Origin: Chondrus crispus
Taxonomy: Eukaryota > Rhodophyta > Florideophyceae > Gigartinales > Gigartinaceae
Direction of reading: 5' to 3'
NCBI RefSeq assembly: GCF_000350225.1
Contig: NW_005179111.1
Location: 456,899-520,898, forward strand
DNA: 64,000 nt
Positions 43,199 through 55,389 of this stretch are shown here, one piece after another. Within the stretch, counting starts at the first letter, position 1. Every line of letters starts with the position of its first letter. The notes below the pieces were generated by a model. It had not been told where the DNA came from. It did no database searches and worked only from the letters and a program-made list of their open reading frames with translations. The position numbers and the translations under genes were made by a program.

Positions 43199-44491
43199 TT
43201 GCTTCCCAACTTCTTCCTTTTTCTTCCGACCATCGGTCGCCGCTCGCGTGAGAGTAAGACGATCTCCATGTTTCCTTCATCGGATCCCACTGTCGGACAT
43301 ATCGCCCGCGGTCGCCGCAGTGTGGGCTTCTCACACACGCCTTCCATTCCTAGCGACCTTCCTTCTATACCCCGACTTCCCCCGAACACCAACGTTCCTG
43401 AACCGGTCTTTCATCCCGATCTCCATCCTTCATCAGCCCCTTGTCGATACCCCTCACTAGCCGAGCTCCAAGGTAAATCCATGCGCGACTATCCCTTACT
43501 GTACGCGGCCACTCCTTGGTTTTCCGCCATCGACGTGCGCGACGTCACTAACATCCGGCGCGACTTTGCCGACGGCGCGGGGATGTTACCGGGTCACCTT
43601 CCCCTTCAAGCCATTTCCTCCTACGATTGGCGTGCCCGTGTCGCCATTCCCCCTTCTATCCTGCGTCGTTCCTCCCCTCGTGGCCGACACGGCCTATCCC
43701 TGCGGTTTATGGAAGCCGTTCTCGACCGCCTCGACCTATCCCTATCCGATGCCCTCATCCCTCCGTCCTTCGGATGTGACACGTGGAAGTTTCGCACGGA
43801 GGGGGAGCGTGATTACCTTGACAACCTCCTCAGCTGGACACGGGGTAACCCCGTGCTCGAGGCGGACCGCTTGTGGCATAACCAACTGACGGTGACTAAC
43901 GATGCCCTGTCGTACACGCGCGCAATCCTCCCCCTCAATTTCCGATATACGAAACGCGGGAACATCCCCTTCTTCCAGCATACGGTCCGATTCGAGCGTA
44001 AGATGAGATCGGACACTGGATATATCCTAGCTTACCAAATGGTTGAGGCGGGGGAAATTGCTCGGTCACACTATCCCAACCGGTACCAGCAACTCCCCTC
44101 GTGGTGGGGACAATTTGAGGTCTGCCAAGGGTTTTGGGCAGAGCTCGGTCCCATCCTTACCTACTTTGGAAGCCATCTCACTGATCCTCGTCACGGGTTG
44201 TGGGTTGTCTTTTTGACGGAGTGGTGCGTGAAGGTAGCCGCCACCTTGCTCTGGGAGGCGTACGATTGTTGGCGGCTTTTGGTATCTTCCTCCGAAGCTC
44301 GTCGAGCTCATGTGCCTTTTGGACTATACTGTGCCCTTGGGCGGAGCAGACACCGACTTCGAACTGCACTCCTTACTCGAAAAGATCAATCAGGTCGACT
44401 GGGATGTTGTTCCCCCTATCAACTCATCCCGATCCTTCGCGAGGCGACGCCCGTCCTTTTCTCCCGGACGAAGTCACAGTGCGGCGGGTGA
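43199..44491 (+). CDS. Antisense accessory ORF of G2, unrecognised (430 aa)
   Basis: A 430-codon plus-strand frame lies between the end of pol and the 3' LTR of G2, opposite to the element. It starts about 40 bp from the LTR; an internal methionine (MFPSSDPTVGHIARGRR) is an alternative start. The N-terminal 80 residues are Pro/Ser-rich. The body looks like folded protein, with many Trp, Tyr, Leu and Arg (MRDYPLLYAATPWFSAID, RDYLDNLLSWTRGNPVLEA, LPSWWGQFEVCQGFWAELG). A hydrophobic stretch (LWVVFLTEWCVKVAATLLW) lies near residue 340. Coding-like sequence goes on after it to about 44933, including a helical-looking frame at 44742-44933, and a polyadenylation-type AATAAA follows near 45032. I recognise no family. 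Antisense extra ORFs at this site are known in some plant gypsy lineages, so this may be a captured gene. Confidence 0.6.
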   Translation: MLPNFFLFLPTIGRRSRESKTISMFPSSDPTVGHIARGRRSVGFSHTPSIPSDLPSIPRLPPNTNVPEPVFHPDLHPSSAPCRYPSLAELQGKSMRDYPLLYAATPWFSAIDVRDVTNIRRDFADGAGMLPGHLPLQAISSYDWRARVAIPPSILRRSSPRGRHGLSLRFMEAVLDRLDLSLSDALIPPSFGCDTWKFRTEGERDYLDNLLSWTRGNPVLEADRLWHNQLTVTNDALSYTRAILPLNFRYTKRGNIPFFQHTVRFERKMRSDTGYILAYQMVEAGEIARSHYPNRYQQLPSWWGQFEVCQGFWAELGPILTYFGSHLTDPRHGLWVVFLTEWCVKVAATLLWEAYDCWRLLVSSSEARRAHVPFGLYCALGRSRHRLRTALLTRKDQSGRLGCCSPYQLIPILREATPVLFSRTKSQCGG

Positions 44492-44741
44492 CTTTGTCTG
44501 GTTCAACCCTTGGACATCCGCCTTGTGCTCTCCCTCCGAAGCGCGCCTCAGTCGCCAATTCGGCAACTAAGTTCCAACCCCTGACGTAGCTCCCATACGA
44601 GCCGTAGATCCCCGCGCAGACGACGTTTGCCCCCGACCGTCTGCTCCAGATTCCCCTCTCCCTGCAGCCCCTGCCCCTGCTCCTCCTGCTGTCGATATCC
44701 CCTCGGCAGGGCATACCGAAACTCTGTCGGTTAGGGAAGCA

Positions 44742-44933
44742 TTGTCTTCCCCACCGTCCCCATCAATTCCCAAAAACAGCGACGGAGTCATTGACATCTA
44801 CTGCACATTGCTCCGCGCTCATGGCATCGAAGGTGAAGCTCTCGAAGGGGCTTCCCTCGATGATCTGCGAGTCCTTGCTCGACTCGTTACCTCACTCCTG
44901 AAGGAAAAATCCTTGGGTGTGCCGCCCCACTGA
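44742..44933 (+). other. Coding-like tail of the antisense region
   Basis: A 63-codon frame with protein-like composition (DGVIDIYCTLLRAHGIEG, then LDDLRVLARLVTSLLKEK) after a Pro/Ala-rich stretch. It ends about 100 bp before an AATAAA. It probably belongs to the same antisense gene region as 43199-44491, but the relation is not settled from sequence alone. Confidence 0.4.
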
Positions 44934-45030
44934 CCGGCCGCTTAGAGCGACTTCCCCGTGATCCGTTCTCGGATTATTACCCCCTTTGGGAGCGACGTCC
45001 GATTATCGACGTCATCCGGTAGCTTTTAGC

Positions 45031-45037
45031 CAATAAA
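45031..45037 (+). terminator. Possible polyadenylation signal (AATAAA) for the antisense ORF
   Basis: CCAATAAAATG lies about 100 bp downstream of the last plus-strand coding-like frame of the G2 extra region. The position suits a plus-strand transcript independent of the element. A single hexamer is weak evidence. Confidence 0.35.
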
Positions 45038-48000
45038 ATGAATCACCTGCGTACCCCCCTGGTCTCAGATTACCTCCTCTTTTGTGACCTCCTCTTGCAT
45101 TCGGCCGGGGCGTGGCGGCCCCAGACAACTTTTTTTTCTAGTCGTTTTCTCCCCTTTTGTATTACTCGTCCCCAGTACAACACCAATGTTCGCAACCTCA
45201 GTTGCTCCTTGGTCCGTTTGGATCCCTCATCGTAGAACTACTGGCTCTTCTTGAGCCTCGGAAGCGATCCGCTTATTCGGATAATTTCGCCTCACGTGGT
45301 CTGTCCGCATGCGCTTGAGTCATGAAGACAGGGGTCTTTTCCTTGGGGGTGTTTCCTCGAAACTCCCTTGACCTGCTCTAACAGAGCGGATCGGTCATGG
45401 ATAAAGCAAAAAAATAGCTTGTCCCCTTACCCGTGCGTGGCATATTACTGTGTCCAACTTTGACGTCCCTAAAAAATCATGAAAGATTGTCGCCACTACT
45501 GACCTTCGCATACCTTGTACAGTTCCTCGATAATCACCCTACCCTTCGTCGAGTGTTGGGCTAAAAAGTTCATCATCATTCTTTTTTTTTCTTACCCCGT
45601 ATGAACCTCCTCTTCCTTCGGAAAGCCCACTTTTTGTTTGCTGGTGACGTTGTGCATTTCCTTGGGTCAGCTTCCCGTGCCATTTTTCTTTCTCCTTGGG
45701 GATGGTAGGTGCAAGAATTGATCGTCATCTTCGATCTGCGTCGAACCCCCGATGGGGCCCCGGCAACATTCGTTGCGCTGTCACCTCCCAAACTGCCAAA
45801 TCAACCTCCTTTTAGGTTTGGTTACAGTTCCCTCGCATCACTAGGAACGCTTGGTGCTGGTCCCCTTCGCACGTTTCCAGAACACGTAGAGTCCCTACAA
45901 AGTGAGGCAATTCCATTGTTTCGCACGTGTGCTTCTGTACCAAGAAGCACATGATCCTGTCAGTGTGAGTACTTGTCCTTTAGGACGGGGGATGTGCGGT
46001 CTTGTCGATGTCCACGATCAGTTTCCCGATACCGGTCGTAAGGTGTCCTTGGTCTTACCAAGATGACTTCGGGTCTGCATCCATCGCTTGTAATTTAGAA
46101 GTGGAAAATCCGCGGTTTGTCACAGCCGTAAAAACGGAGCTCTGCACGTGGTCGACGGAAAAAACGATCGTTGACTCGTAACTTGGCGAATCTCGCGGCG
46201 TCTCTCCTGACGGGAGCGTCATAGAAGGGAAACCTCTTTGGTAGTTGCGCCTGACCCTCGTCGAGAGGCGGAGCCGTTTCTCCGATGACGAGGAAGTAAA
46301 CCTGGTGTTTGACTTCCTGCATAACTCCGCTTACATCCTCCAAAAATTGACGTTTCTGTCGAGCGTCACAAGACGCCTTCGTCGCCCGTGTCGGTTTCGC
46401 GTTCCCGTTTAGTATTAAAAAGCGACGTTCCCTACAGATCCTCTTTTCAGAGCGACGACCAGCTCGAAATGTGCTTCAATGGCCTGAGATGGGTGTATGA
46501 GGTCACTCACATTGCGATTGAAATATTTTTTTCTTTGAACACGGTACAGCACTGTTCCGTGGACGACAGTCCGGCGACCCTTTTGTCGCGTTGTTCAGGG
46601 AATCAACCACACGCTACATAGTATTGTACGAAGTACACGCGATCTGGCTTCGCCGTAGTTGTCCCATTCGTCGGTTCCGTGACCCATCGTTCTATCTTGT
46701 GCCAGCTCCCTTGCTTGTTAGATCCGAGGAACAGTCGGCAGCAGGTCTCACGAGTACCAATCGTCGCAGTATATATAGAGATATATACGTATATAATTTT
46801 TCTTTCCGTTCTTGTTACGAAGGTCGGGTGGAGGCAGAGGGGGACTATGATAAGTTGTAACAAGGTCCTTCTCGCTATGGTATCTTAGTGACACGGTTCG
46901 TCCATGGCCACTGTGGGTCCCCGTGAGTGCGTTTGCCTTTCCCTTTTTATCGTCCGCGCCAGGGCTCCGGGTTGGCACAGCACAGGTGATACCCTCAATC
47001 CTTCGGGGGCTACTGCCTTGACGAGAACATCCGCGGTGACCTTCTTCTAGATCGCACAAATTTTCCCTTTCCACATCATTCCGTAGTGATGTCTTCGATC
47101 CCCTTGACGAGGGTCACTTATTTTTCTTTTGATTTCGTCGAGATCGGGCCTTCTTTTGGGATACAATCCCGTTGTCGGAGACCGATCCTTTTGGACGTAG
47201 TGAACGGAGAAGGAGTGTGTCAGGCCCTGAGTCCACCGGAGGTAAGGGACGTTGTCGGGTCCTTCTCCTTTTGAAGAAATAAAGCAAACGGGGGGTCCTC
47301 TTCCTTGTAGCGCGACGGTAGCCCACTTCTAGTCCTTACAGACTCGCTGACCGACGTCTCCAGTGCGGGGTCGTGCCCTTGACATCAAAAAAAATACAAA
47401 ACGAAACGAAACAAAAACGAACAACATAAAAACAAAGAACTAATGGTAAGATCTTATGATAGCCAACCTGTGAATAGATCGTCAGGTATCCTCGTGGTAG
47501 TGAGGCGAGGGGTCGCCGGCGGTAGCCGTTCCGCGGGGTCCTCGTTTCGCTTGTGCCGCGGGAGGATAACTTCCTGGGATGCGCGTGGCTGCGCTGTCGT
47601 CGTCCGTTTGACAATGGTCTATGTGGACGGGCTTGTTTGCTCGTCGAGCGTGTTCAAATGAGTTGGGAGCGAGTATGACGATGAACGTCATGACCGAGCA
47701 AGTGAGGCTTGGCCTCCGGACGACTTAGAGTATTGATGTCGTCGACCATGGCAAGCGGTAACAACTCTGCATGTACACTGCAGCGTGCAGTAAATTTTCC
47801 ATAATTTCGATTATAATTTCGAACGGCGACTACCGTGCGCCCCTCGATTCCCCTTTTCGATCCGGCCTCTCGTTCCTGACACACCCAATTTTTCTGATTA
47901 AATTACGTCCCACGAAGTCAACGTCACTTCACGTGCGCTCGGAGGCGTTGCAGGCGCGTACCCCGTAGACGTGATGCCTCATCCGGATGTACAGTAGGAC

Positions 48001-48464
48001 GTCTCGTGGCATAGAGTGGCGAACATCGCCGAGTTGGTCACCTGCGGGATTCTCTCGTTCTATTCAGTTCCCTTCTATTTTTCCCATGCCCACTTATTTG
48101 GGCTTCCTGCATCCTTCTCCAACTTGCAAGTCTTCGCGTCGCTTGCTGCGGCAGGGATGTTCGCTTTCTCTGGAAGCACGTCACAACGGCATTTCTCGGG
48201 GCGCGTCCATCCTCGGGGAAGGCTTTTGTCACTTGTACGAATTACCACCGAGTGTACTCAATGCCTCATCTGGGCCTGCAGTATCACTTCGATTTCTTGG
48301 AAACGCGTCGCGCGTCAGTCCCTTCCTATGTGGGTGGCCCGGAGGGCTGACTGCCATACTTTCCTAGATTCCACTTCCCCCATTTGCTGACCTCGCGGGT
48401 CCGTTCCCTCTTCGAATTTCTGACCCTTCCGTTGTCTCCAACCTGCAGACTTTATTGACGATGG
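45038..48464. other. Long non-coding tail of G2
   Basis: About 3.4 kb with no convincing gene on either strand. The plus strand is rich in T and C with oligo-T runs. An AT-rich patch of TATA repeats lies near 46770-46800 and an A-rich patch near 47385-47440. Retroelement motifs resume only at 48465. Confidence 0.6.
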
Positions 48465-51400
48465 CTATCCCGATCGTGCGCGTGACACTTGTGCGGGCAA
48501 GGATAGTCTTTTCCTTCGGAAATACGTGACGGCCGCACTGCGGGGTAATTGCTCAATGGGTTCCCACGTCGCGTCCTCGGGCGTATAACCGTACCATTCT
48601 ACCTTGAGAATCAAATTACCACTTTCATAATCGTGGTCGACGACCCGGTCGATTACGTATTCCGTGTTCTCTGTTTCCTCTCCTTTCTCTGATCTGTTTC
48701 CTTCCCCCTTCTGAAGATCTTCCAACTCGTCCTTTTCTCTGGACTTTCCGAGCTCGCGTAGGTCTGGAGGTGTCTCCGCTGTCGGCGTTTGACCAACTAA
48801 ATTATCCTGGTCCCCCGTCGTAGGCGCACGGGTGTGAGGACGTTCCTCGTCCTCCGTTGCCTCTCCTTCTTCGTTTAACTCCGGCTCTCCCAGGAACTGT
48901 AGCGCTTGACGTAGGCCGGTTATCGGCGCATGTTCCATTGGGCTTGGGGCTAATTCCACCCTGTCTCGCGATACGCGTTCATCCTGATCGCCAATGGCAA
49001 TGACTACCGTATGTTGATCCGATCTTCTGACCTGATAAGGCCCTGTAGCGACTTGTGCGAGCTTATGTTTCGGTTCGCTAGCCGTGCCCTGCTCCTTCCG
49101 GAGGAACACGTAGGACCCTGGTGGGATCTCAGATTGCGGCTTGCGAAGGCGTGCGTCGAAATTTCGCTTGTATCGGGCTTGTTCCTTTCGCAAACTCCTA
49201 TCGGCGCTTCGCATTAGGCTCTCCAACCACGACTGCCATTTCAGGTAGTATGCTCGTGACGAGCTGAAGTTCTCCAAAGTTGGTTGCGCTTGTAACGCAA
49301 TGTTTCTCGGCGCCCGAGCCAACACCAGCTCGAAGGGTGCAATGTTCGTAGTTCGATGAACTTGTGTGTTGTAGGCGAACGTCACAGCGTCGCTATATAA
49401 GTCCCAGTCCTTGGGATGCTCTCCAACGTATTTTCGCAACGCGGAAGTCAGCGTGCGGTTAAACCTCTCAACTTGGCCGTTGGCTTGCGGGTGGTACGTA
49501 GTCGTGAACACATTGCGTATGCCAAGAATTCGGCAGACATTCTGAAAGAACCGGGCCGTGAACTGTGTTCCATTGTCGGACAGCAGCTTGACCGGCGGTC
49601 CGTACACGAATACCCAATGGTGAACGAAGGCTTGTGCGATGTGCGCAGCTGATATCTTCTTCAACGGTACGGTTCGTACCAGTTTCGAGTATCGATCGCT
49701 GATCACGAGAATATACCGATTTCCTCGTTTAGTTGTAATTAGCTCGCCGAGGATGTCGATGGCGACAAATTCCAGCGGCGCTTTGGGCGTGAACAGCTTC
49801 ATTTCCTTCGTGTTTTTTCTTAACTTCACCTTTTCCCGCGCACATGCGGCGCAATTCTTCGCGACTGCATAACAGTCTAGGGCCATCGTAGGCCAATAAA
49901 AATATCTTCTCAAAGTCTTGTAAAGTTTCCTGCCTCCCGGGTGGCCTGCCAATTTTACGTAGTGGCTCAACCCTAGGACGCGGTCCCTTAACGATTGTGG
50001 TATTACCACTTGTACAAACTCTGCCGCGGTACGGCATAGGGTTCCTTCGAGTTCCTCGGTCTCCGTGCTGAACGTTCTCACCTTTCCGGCGTCCATTTCT
50101 TCCTTGATGCGGTTGCAGAAGGGGTCGACGGTTTGCTCGCGAATGAGCTCCTCCGGAGTGACAGCTTGGAATTGATCGAGGCGATCAGGGGCGGTCCCCC
50201 CCTCAAGAGCGAGGATGTCGTCTGTCGCGTCAATACTTTCCTCGTCCTCCACTGTACCCTCGGCCGGTTCGGCCATAAAGCAAGGGATTTCGTCGTCGAT
50301 TTCGTCGACGGTTTCTCCTGCGGTTCGCAACCTTGACAAAGCGTCCGCCTGGCTGTTAGCCTTTCCCTTTTTGTACTTGATTTCAAAATCGAATTCCGAG
50401 AGGCGTAGCCTCCATCGGATTAATCTCCCGCTGGGGTCGGTTACGTTCATCAACCACCTCAATGAGGCATGGTCGGTATGCACAACGAAGTGCTTGCCAT
50501 ATAGATATGGTCTTAAAGTCTGTACGGCCCAAATTACCGCTAGACATTCTTTTTCTGATACAGAATAGTTTCTCTCGGCTGCGGCTAACGTTCTTGAAAA
50601 GAACCCGATGGGTTTGCGTTGCGCATCCGAGTGTGTTTGAAATAGTGCAGCGCCTATTTGGTAGTCGCTTGCATCGGTATCTGCCGAGTAGGGTAGGTCG
50701 TTCTTTGGCACCGCCAACACCGGCGGTGCCAAGATGGCGTCCTTGAGCTTATGAAAAGCTTTCTTGCACGGTTCGTCGAATCCTTCCAACTGGACCGGTT
50801 GTCCTTTCTTCAGTAGTTGGTTTAGAGGCTGCGCAATTCTCGCATACTGCGGAACGAACCTGCGGTAGACATTGCAGAGTCCCAGGAAGCTCCTGAGCTG
50901 TGTCTGTGTTCGCGGGTACCGCACTTGTTCCAACGCGGCGGTTCGCGCGACATCGACTTCTAGCGTACCTGGGCGGACGACGTGGCCCAGGTACTTGATC
51001 TTTTCCACGAAAAATTCGCACTTGCGAAGCTTGAGCTTCACACCTGCCTTTTCCAATACGGAAAGTATTTCATCCACGTGCACGATGTGCTCCTCCCACG
51101 ACTTGCTAAAAATGATTATGTCGTCTAGATACACCAAACAGCATTTCCAACGGAACGGAGAGAGCAGGATATCCATTGCTCTCTGAAACGTCGCTGGCGC
51201 GTTAGTTAGCCCGAAGGGCATTCTTGAGAAGCGATACAGACCTGAGTGACACGAAAATGCGGTCTTGTCGCGGTTGCACTCAGGGATACGCATCTGCCAA
51301 TATCCCGAAATCGCGTCCAACGCGGAGAAAACCTTGGTGTCACCAAGCGAGTCCAGGCACTCATCCATGCGCGGTAAGGGGTACGTGTCCTTCACCGTTA

Positions 51401-53044
51401 CTGCGTTCAGCCTGCGGTAGTCTACGCAAAAACGCATTGACCCATCCGGCTTTGGCACCAGCAACACGGGCGACGCCCATTCTGACTGCGCCGGTTCGAT
51501 GACTCCTGCCTCCAACATCTTCTGCACCTCTGCATCTTCTACTTCGCGGGCTTTAGGCCCGGCCCGATACGGGGCTTGTGCGATGGGGTATCGGGTATCA
51601 ACTCGATCCGATGGACGGTGGTATTAATTTCGCCAAGCGTCCCATCCCACATCCTTGAATACTTCTTCAACATCGGACGGAACCGCTCGCGCAGCCGTTC
51701 CGGTACGTGGCTCAGGTCGAGGTCCTCCACGTCCGGCGGTGGCGGCTCAATCCTGCGTTGCGGCTTCGTAGATGCCGACGCGGAGAGCCCTGCCGACCGT
51801 TCTTCTGGCTGGTCCTGGCGGCCTTGATCCAACGGTTCGCATCCTGTCTCGCCCGTAGGCGCCTTGGTGGAATTAGGAAAATTCTCCTTCTTCCTTTCTT
51901 GAATTCCGAGAACTTCACCAATGGTGGTTTTGCTCTCGAGCGCGGCTCTCGGGTGCGGTAATAATTCTGCCACCACTTGGCCTTTTTGCACCCTGACAGG
52001 GTACGTCCTGAAATTCGCAACGAGTAAACGAAATGGCCTGTCAGGCTCAACCTGAACGACACCATTCGTGCACGTCAACCCGTGCCTTTCGTACAACAAC
52101 GAGTACGCCTGAACCACCACCAAGCCCGCCCTCTTCGAGGTGCATTCCACGACGCGTTGCGTCCCTGGCTCAATGGTCGTGGCTCTTGCCACTTTTACCT
52201 TAGGGGAAATTCGCTCCACCTTTCCATCATTCTCGTCCTCTCCCGCGACGAGATTCTTCTTCCCTCTTCTCGTCGAGAACCGCCTAACGATCGGAACCTC
52301 CGAGAAATCCGCCAACTCAACCGTTTTCTTCCTTGGATAAATTGCTTCCACAAACCGGTCACAGTAGTCCGCGCCTAGAATTAGCGGGACGGCTAGTTTT
52401 TCGCATACAATAAACTCGGCTGCGGCCACAAATTTTCCAAGCCTCACAGGCATTCTAATTATGCCGAGAGTCCGGAGTGGCCTATTGTTCGCGTCGCCAA
52501 TGTCTTGGGTCGGTCCGTAGGACACTAGAGATTCCATTCCAGCTGGGAGTTCCGATTTTCGCACAAGGTTTGGTCCCGCGCCGGTGTCTAAAACAGACAA
52601 CACCCGGCTCATCAATCCAATTGTGGGTCCGATGTCCGCGTAAACTTTGTAGTTTTTTCGCGCAAGAACCAAAATCTTCTCGGGACACTCCCTTCGCTTA
52701 ACCCTGTACCAGGGTCTTCGAACTTCTTCCAGCGGATGATCTCGGGCTCGGCTCAAAATTTTCTTGACTTGAGCTGGCCCTTTGGGCTTATCCACCAATC
52801 CAACAACCTCCTCCTCGAGGCCTGATTTTTCCTTTAGAGACGGGGAACGGGGCTGAGCCCCGGTCACAGTACGTCGACCCTGTGCCTCTCGCGACTCATG
52901 CGAGATTCCCCTCTCTAGTTTTCCTGCCGCTGCAGGATCCTTCTCACATCCGACGGCGCGGGCCCCGCGGTGGGCCCTCTGAAGGGTTGGTTCGACCTCG
53001 GCGTTGAAGCACTCGGCGTGCTCGCCGTCTGCGAATCGAACCAA
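48465..53044 (-). pseudogene. G2 pol: protease, RT, RNase H, integrase, chromodomain
   Basis: In element order: the retropepsin motif VLDTGAGPNLVRK near 52590; a long linker; RT from about 51500 with FALDAISGYWQMRIP, MPFGLTNAPATFQRAMD and catalytic YLDDIIIFS near 51130; RNase H (DTDASDYQIGAALFQ, HTDHASLRWL) about 50690-50440; integrase HHCC (HYVKLAGHPGGRKLYK ... NCAAC) near 49950; DDE core (AIDILGELITT, LSDNGTQFTARFF, HPQANGQVERF) 49770-49480; a conserved C-terminal integrase region; and the chromodomain (EYVIDRVVDHDYES, VEWYGYTPEDATWEP) near 48660-48560. The domain order is Ty3/gypsy. Broken, about one break. Confidence 0.93.
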
Positions 53045-55212
53045 TTCTTGACCTTCAGGTAACTCGTCGATGGTATCCCTAACCTCTCCATCGGAGACAA
53101 CGCCTCATAATTTTCCAAAACTCGGTGCATTTCCCGGAGGGAAAGAATGCACGTTGGCGCGGCGTGCCCCTTTTCATAGCAATGATAGCACACCAGACCG
53201 TGCGTCTTGACGGGATACGGCGTCCTAGGTCCTCCACGGGCCGGCGGCCTTCCTTGACGTTGCGGCCTTCCCATCCAGCCTGGCCTTCGAAACGTCGTAC
53301 CCTTGTCTTCCATCGGAATGCGCGGCGCCGGCGTGTGGCCGCGCCCCCGAAACATCATCACGGGATCCGTGGGCTCCGAAAACGACTCCGTCGTGTATGC
53401 AGGCGTCGGTAAAGTTGACGACCCGGTGTCCCGGTAGTCCTCGTGTCCGTAGCCCTCCGATGGCTCAATGAACTCGCCTTCGGCTACTAACGCTCCTTCG
53501 GTGTGATTTTCGCTACTTCCATGCGCACCGCGCTCATCTGACGCGGACATGGACTCCGCTAAATGGACTGCGGCGTGACTTTTGCGACTGGGATAAGAAG
53601 CCCTCGGCTTCTTCCCCGCCCTGAACGTCGACGGCGTCCGAATCGTGACCTTCTTGGTCTTCTTGTCCTTAGCGCGGCTCGCTGAGCCATGCGCCTTCGC
53701 GTAATTCACTAGTCTCAAAAATGAATCGTCCCGATTGTCTTGCCGGTATTGAGATACCATCGGCTTGATACTCGAATCGAGTCCTTCAATAAACATCGTC
53801 ATCTGTTCTTCCATTGAATATACGTTTCCACATCGGTTGCTTGCGTCCGTCAGACGGATATAAAATCCATCTCGTCTTCAGACGGTCTTTGCTGAACTTC
53901 TCGCAATGCGAGCACAGCTTGACGGATCGCCTCGTCGGTTGCGAAACTCCTCAACAACCACTGTACGGCCTCTGGCCAAACGAATATCTTTCCGTGATGG
54001 GCCCCGGCCGTCTGAGACACCGAAGTGTACTGTCTCAAGGCGATGCCGCTTAAAAATGCAGGCAACAGGCGGATCGCTTGCCCCTCGTTCATTTCTTGAG
54101 TATCAAACTCTTGAACTAACTTTGCCAAAAAATCCAACACAAGGACCCCGTCCTCTCCTGTGAACGTGTTGTCCTTCTTCACCTTAGGCGGAATATCTCT
54201 CCTGATTTTTCGCACGGCGGTCCGCCGGGAACTTGACAAATATGTCTGCGGGTTCCGCAAGCGGTACGTTCGGTACGAAAGTAATTTCTTGAAGAGGTAG
54301 TTGGTCGGATTCAGCTCCTCCAACTCCTCCCATCGCGGCCCGCGCCCCGTTGCAACATCTTCGGGGTCCGCGTCCTTGTCTCTCCGCGAGGCGGACGAAG
54401 TGACTCCGCCTCGTCTGGAGGAAATTTTCTTGCTTGACGAAATTCCGTTTCCGTCTTCTGAACGGCGTTCGGAATCGCCCGAATGGTTCGACGAACCGCC
54501 GTTACCATCTTCGGAGGGACCAAGCGACTCCGACTGTGAGTCGCGGTTCTCCGGATCGTCACTACAGTGACCCTTGCTTGCACGTCGCTTGTCCTTCTTC
54601 GAGGGCTTCGACTTAGAACTCCGCTGCCGAGCGGGCTTGTCCTTCTTCGACCGACGGTCCCCCTCTCTACCCGAAAGGAGCGGCTCGTCGTCCGATCCTT
54701 GCGGAGCTTGATCCGCGGCCTGCTCGAGGTCCTTGAAACGTTGCGCGGCGCGATCGAATCGGTCATCGATGCTTGTTCTAAATTTTCCTAAGGACTCCAA
54801 GGCTTTATTCGCGTCGCGCCTGGCGTCCTTGACCGAAATTTTCAACGAGGCTAGGACCTCCGGCTCCAGACCGTCGGTCGCCTCACCTCGCTCCTTCTCG
54901 ACGAGATCCACTCGAGCCGAAAGCTCTCCCAAAACGGTGTGGAACTCGGATGCTTGCAACTCCAGTTGCTTCCGGACGAGGGCTAATTCAGCCTCGAGAT
55001 TTTTCTTCGCGAATTTCGCTGGTCATCTTCTCCAAGTTCTCGTCGAGGTCAGTCTTGTCGGCGGCTATCCCCGTAGGGGATTCTTGATCTCCGGGGTCCG
55101 TGGCCGTATTGGCCTGGCTCCGGGTGCGAGGACCCCTCGGGATCCTCGACGCTCGTGCCGATCCCGCTCTGCTCGCCCCGTGACCGACGTCCCCGGGTGC
55201 GCTTGTTGACAT
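52915..55212 (-). pseudogene. G2 gag
   Basis: From 55212: a basic, Arg/Ser-rich start (MSTSAPGDVGHGASRAG), then a heptad-like Glu/Leu-rich region suggesting a coiled coil (about 55000-54750). A Ser/Lys-rich linker and the Gag core (NPTNYLFKKLLSYRTYRLRN, FLAKLVQEFDTQEMNEGQA) follow. Near the end is a CCHC knuckle, CYHCYEKGHAAPTC, about 53190. The last 130 nt of the gag frame overlap the start of the pol frame, with pol in the -1 frame. The same arrangement is in G1, consistent with the -1 frameshifting used by several Ty3/gypsy families. Broken, about two breaks. Confidence 0.88.
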
Positions 55213-55372
55213 CGCTCGTACGAGCGGACCTATGCAGCAAAAAAGTTACAAACAAAAAGAAAATAAAAAAAGAGTCCGTTACCCAGACCACTTTGGTAGT
55301 GTGTCTCCAGACCGAGACGGTCGTCGATAAAAATTCTAGGTCGGGTCTCCTGAACAGTAAACAAAAATTTTA

Positions 55373-55385
55373 GGTCGGGAGACCA
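55373..55385 (-). other. Primer binding site of G2 (tRNA-Tyr type)
   Basis: On the minus strand TGGTCTCCCGACC follows the 5' LTR after a 4-base AAAG spacer. Its complement ends CGGGAGACCA, as does yeast tRNA-Tyr from memory; the C1-G72 pair and A73 implied by the match are typical of eukaryotic tRNA-Tyr. Confidence 0.65.
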
Positions 55386-55389
55386 CTTT

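Noticed and set aside
46750-46810. AT-rich TATA-repeat patch as a promoter or origin
   Set aside because: A simple-sequence patch with no gene placed to use it.
54301-54791. Plus-strand Ser/Arg-rich frames opposite gypsy gag
   Set aside because: Mirror of the charged linker and coiled-coil region of gag on the other strand.
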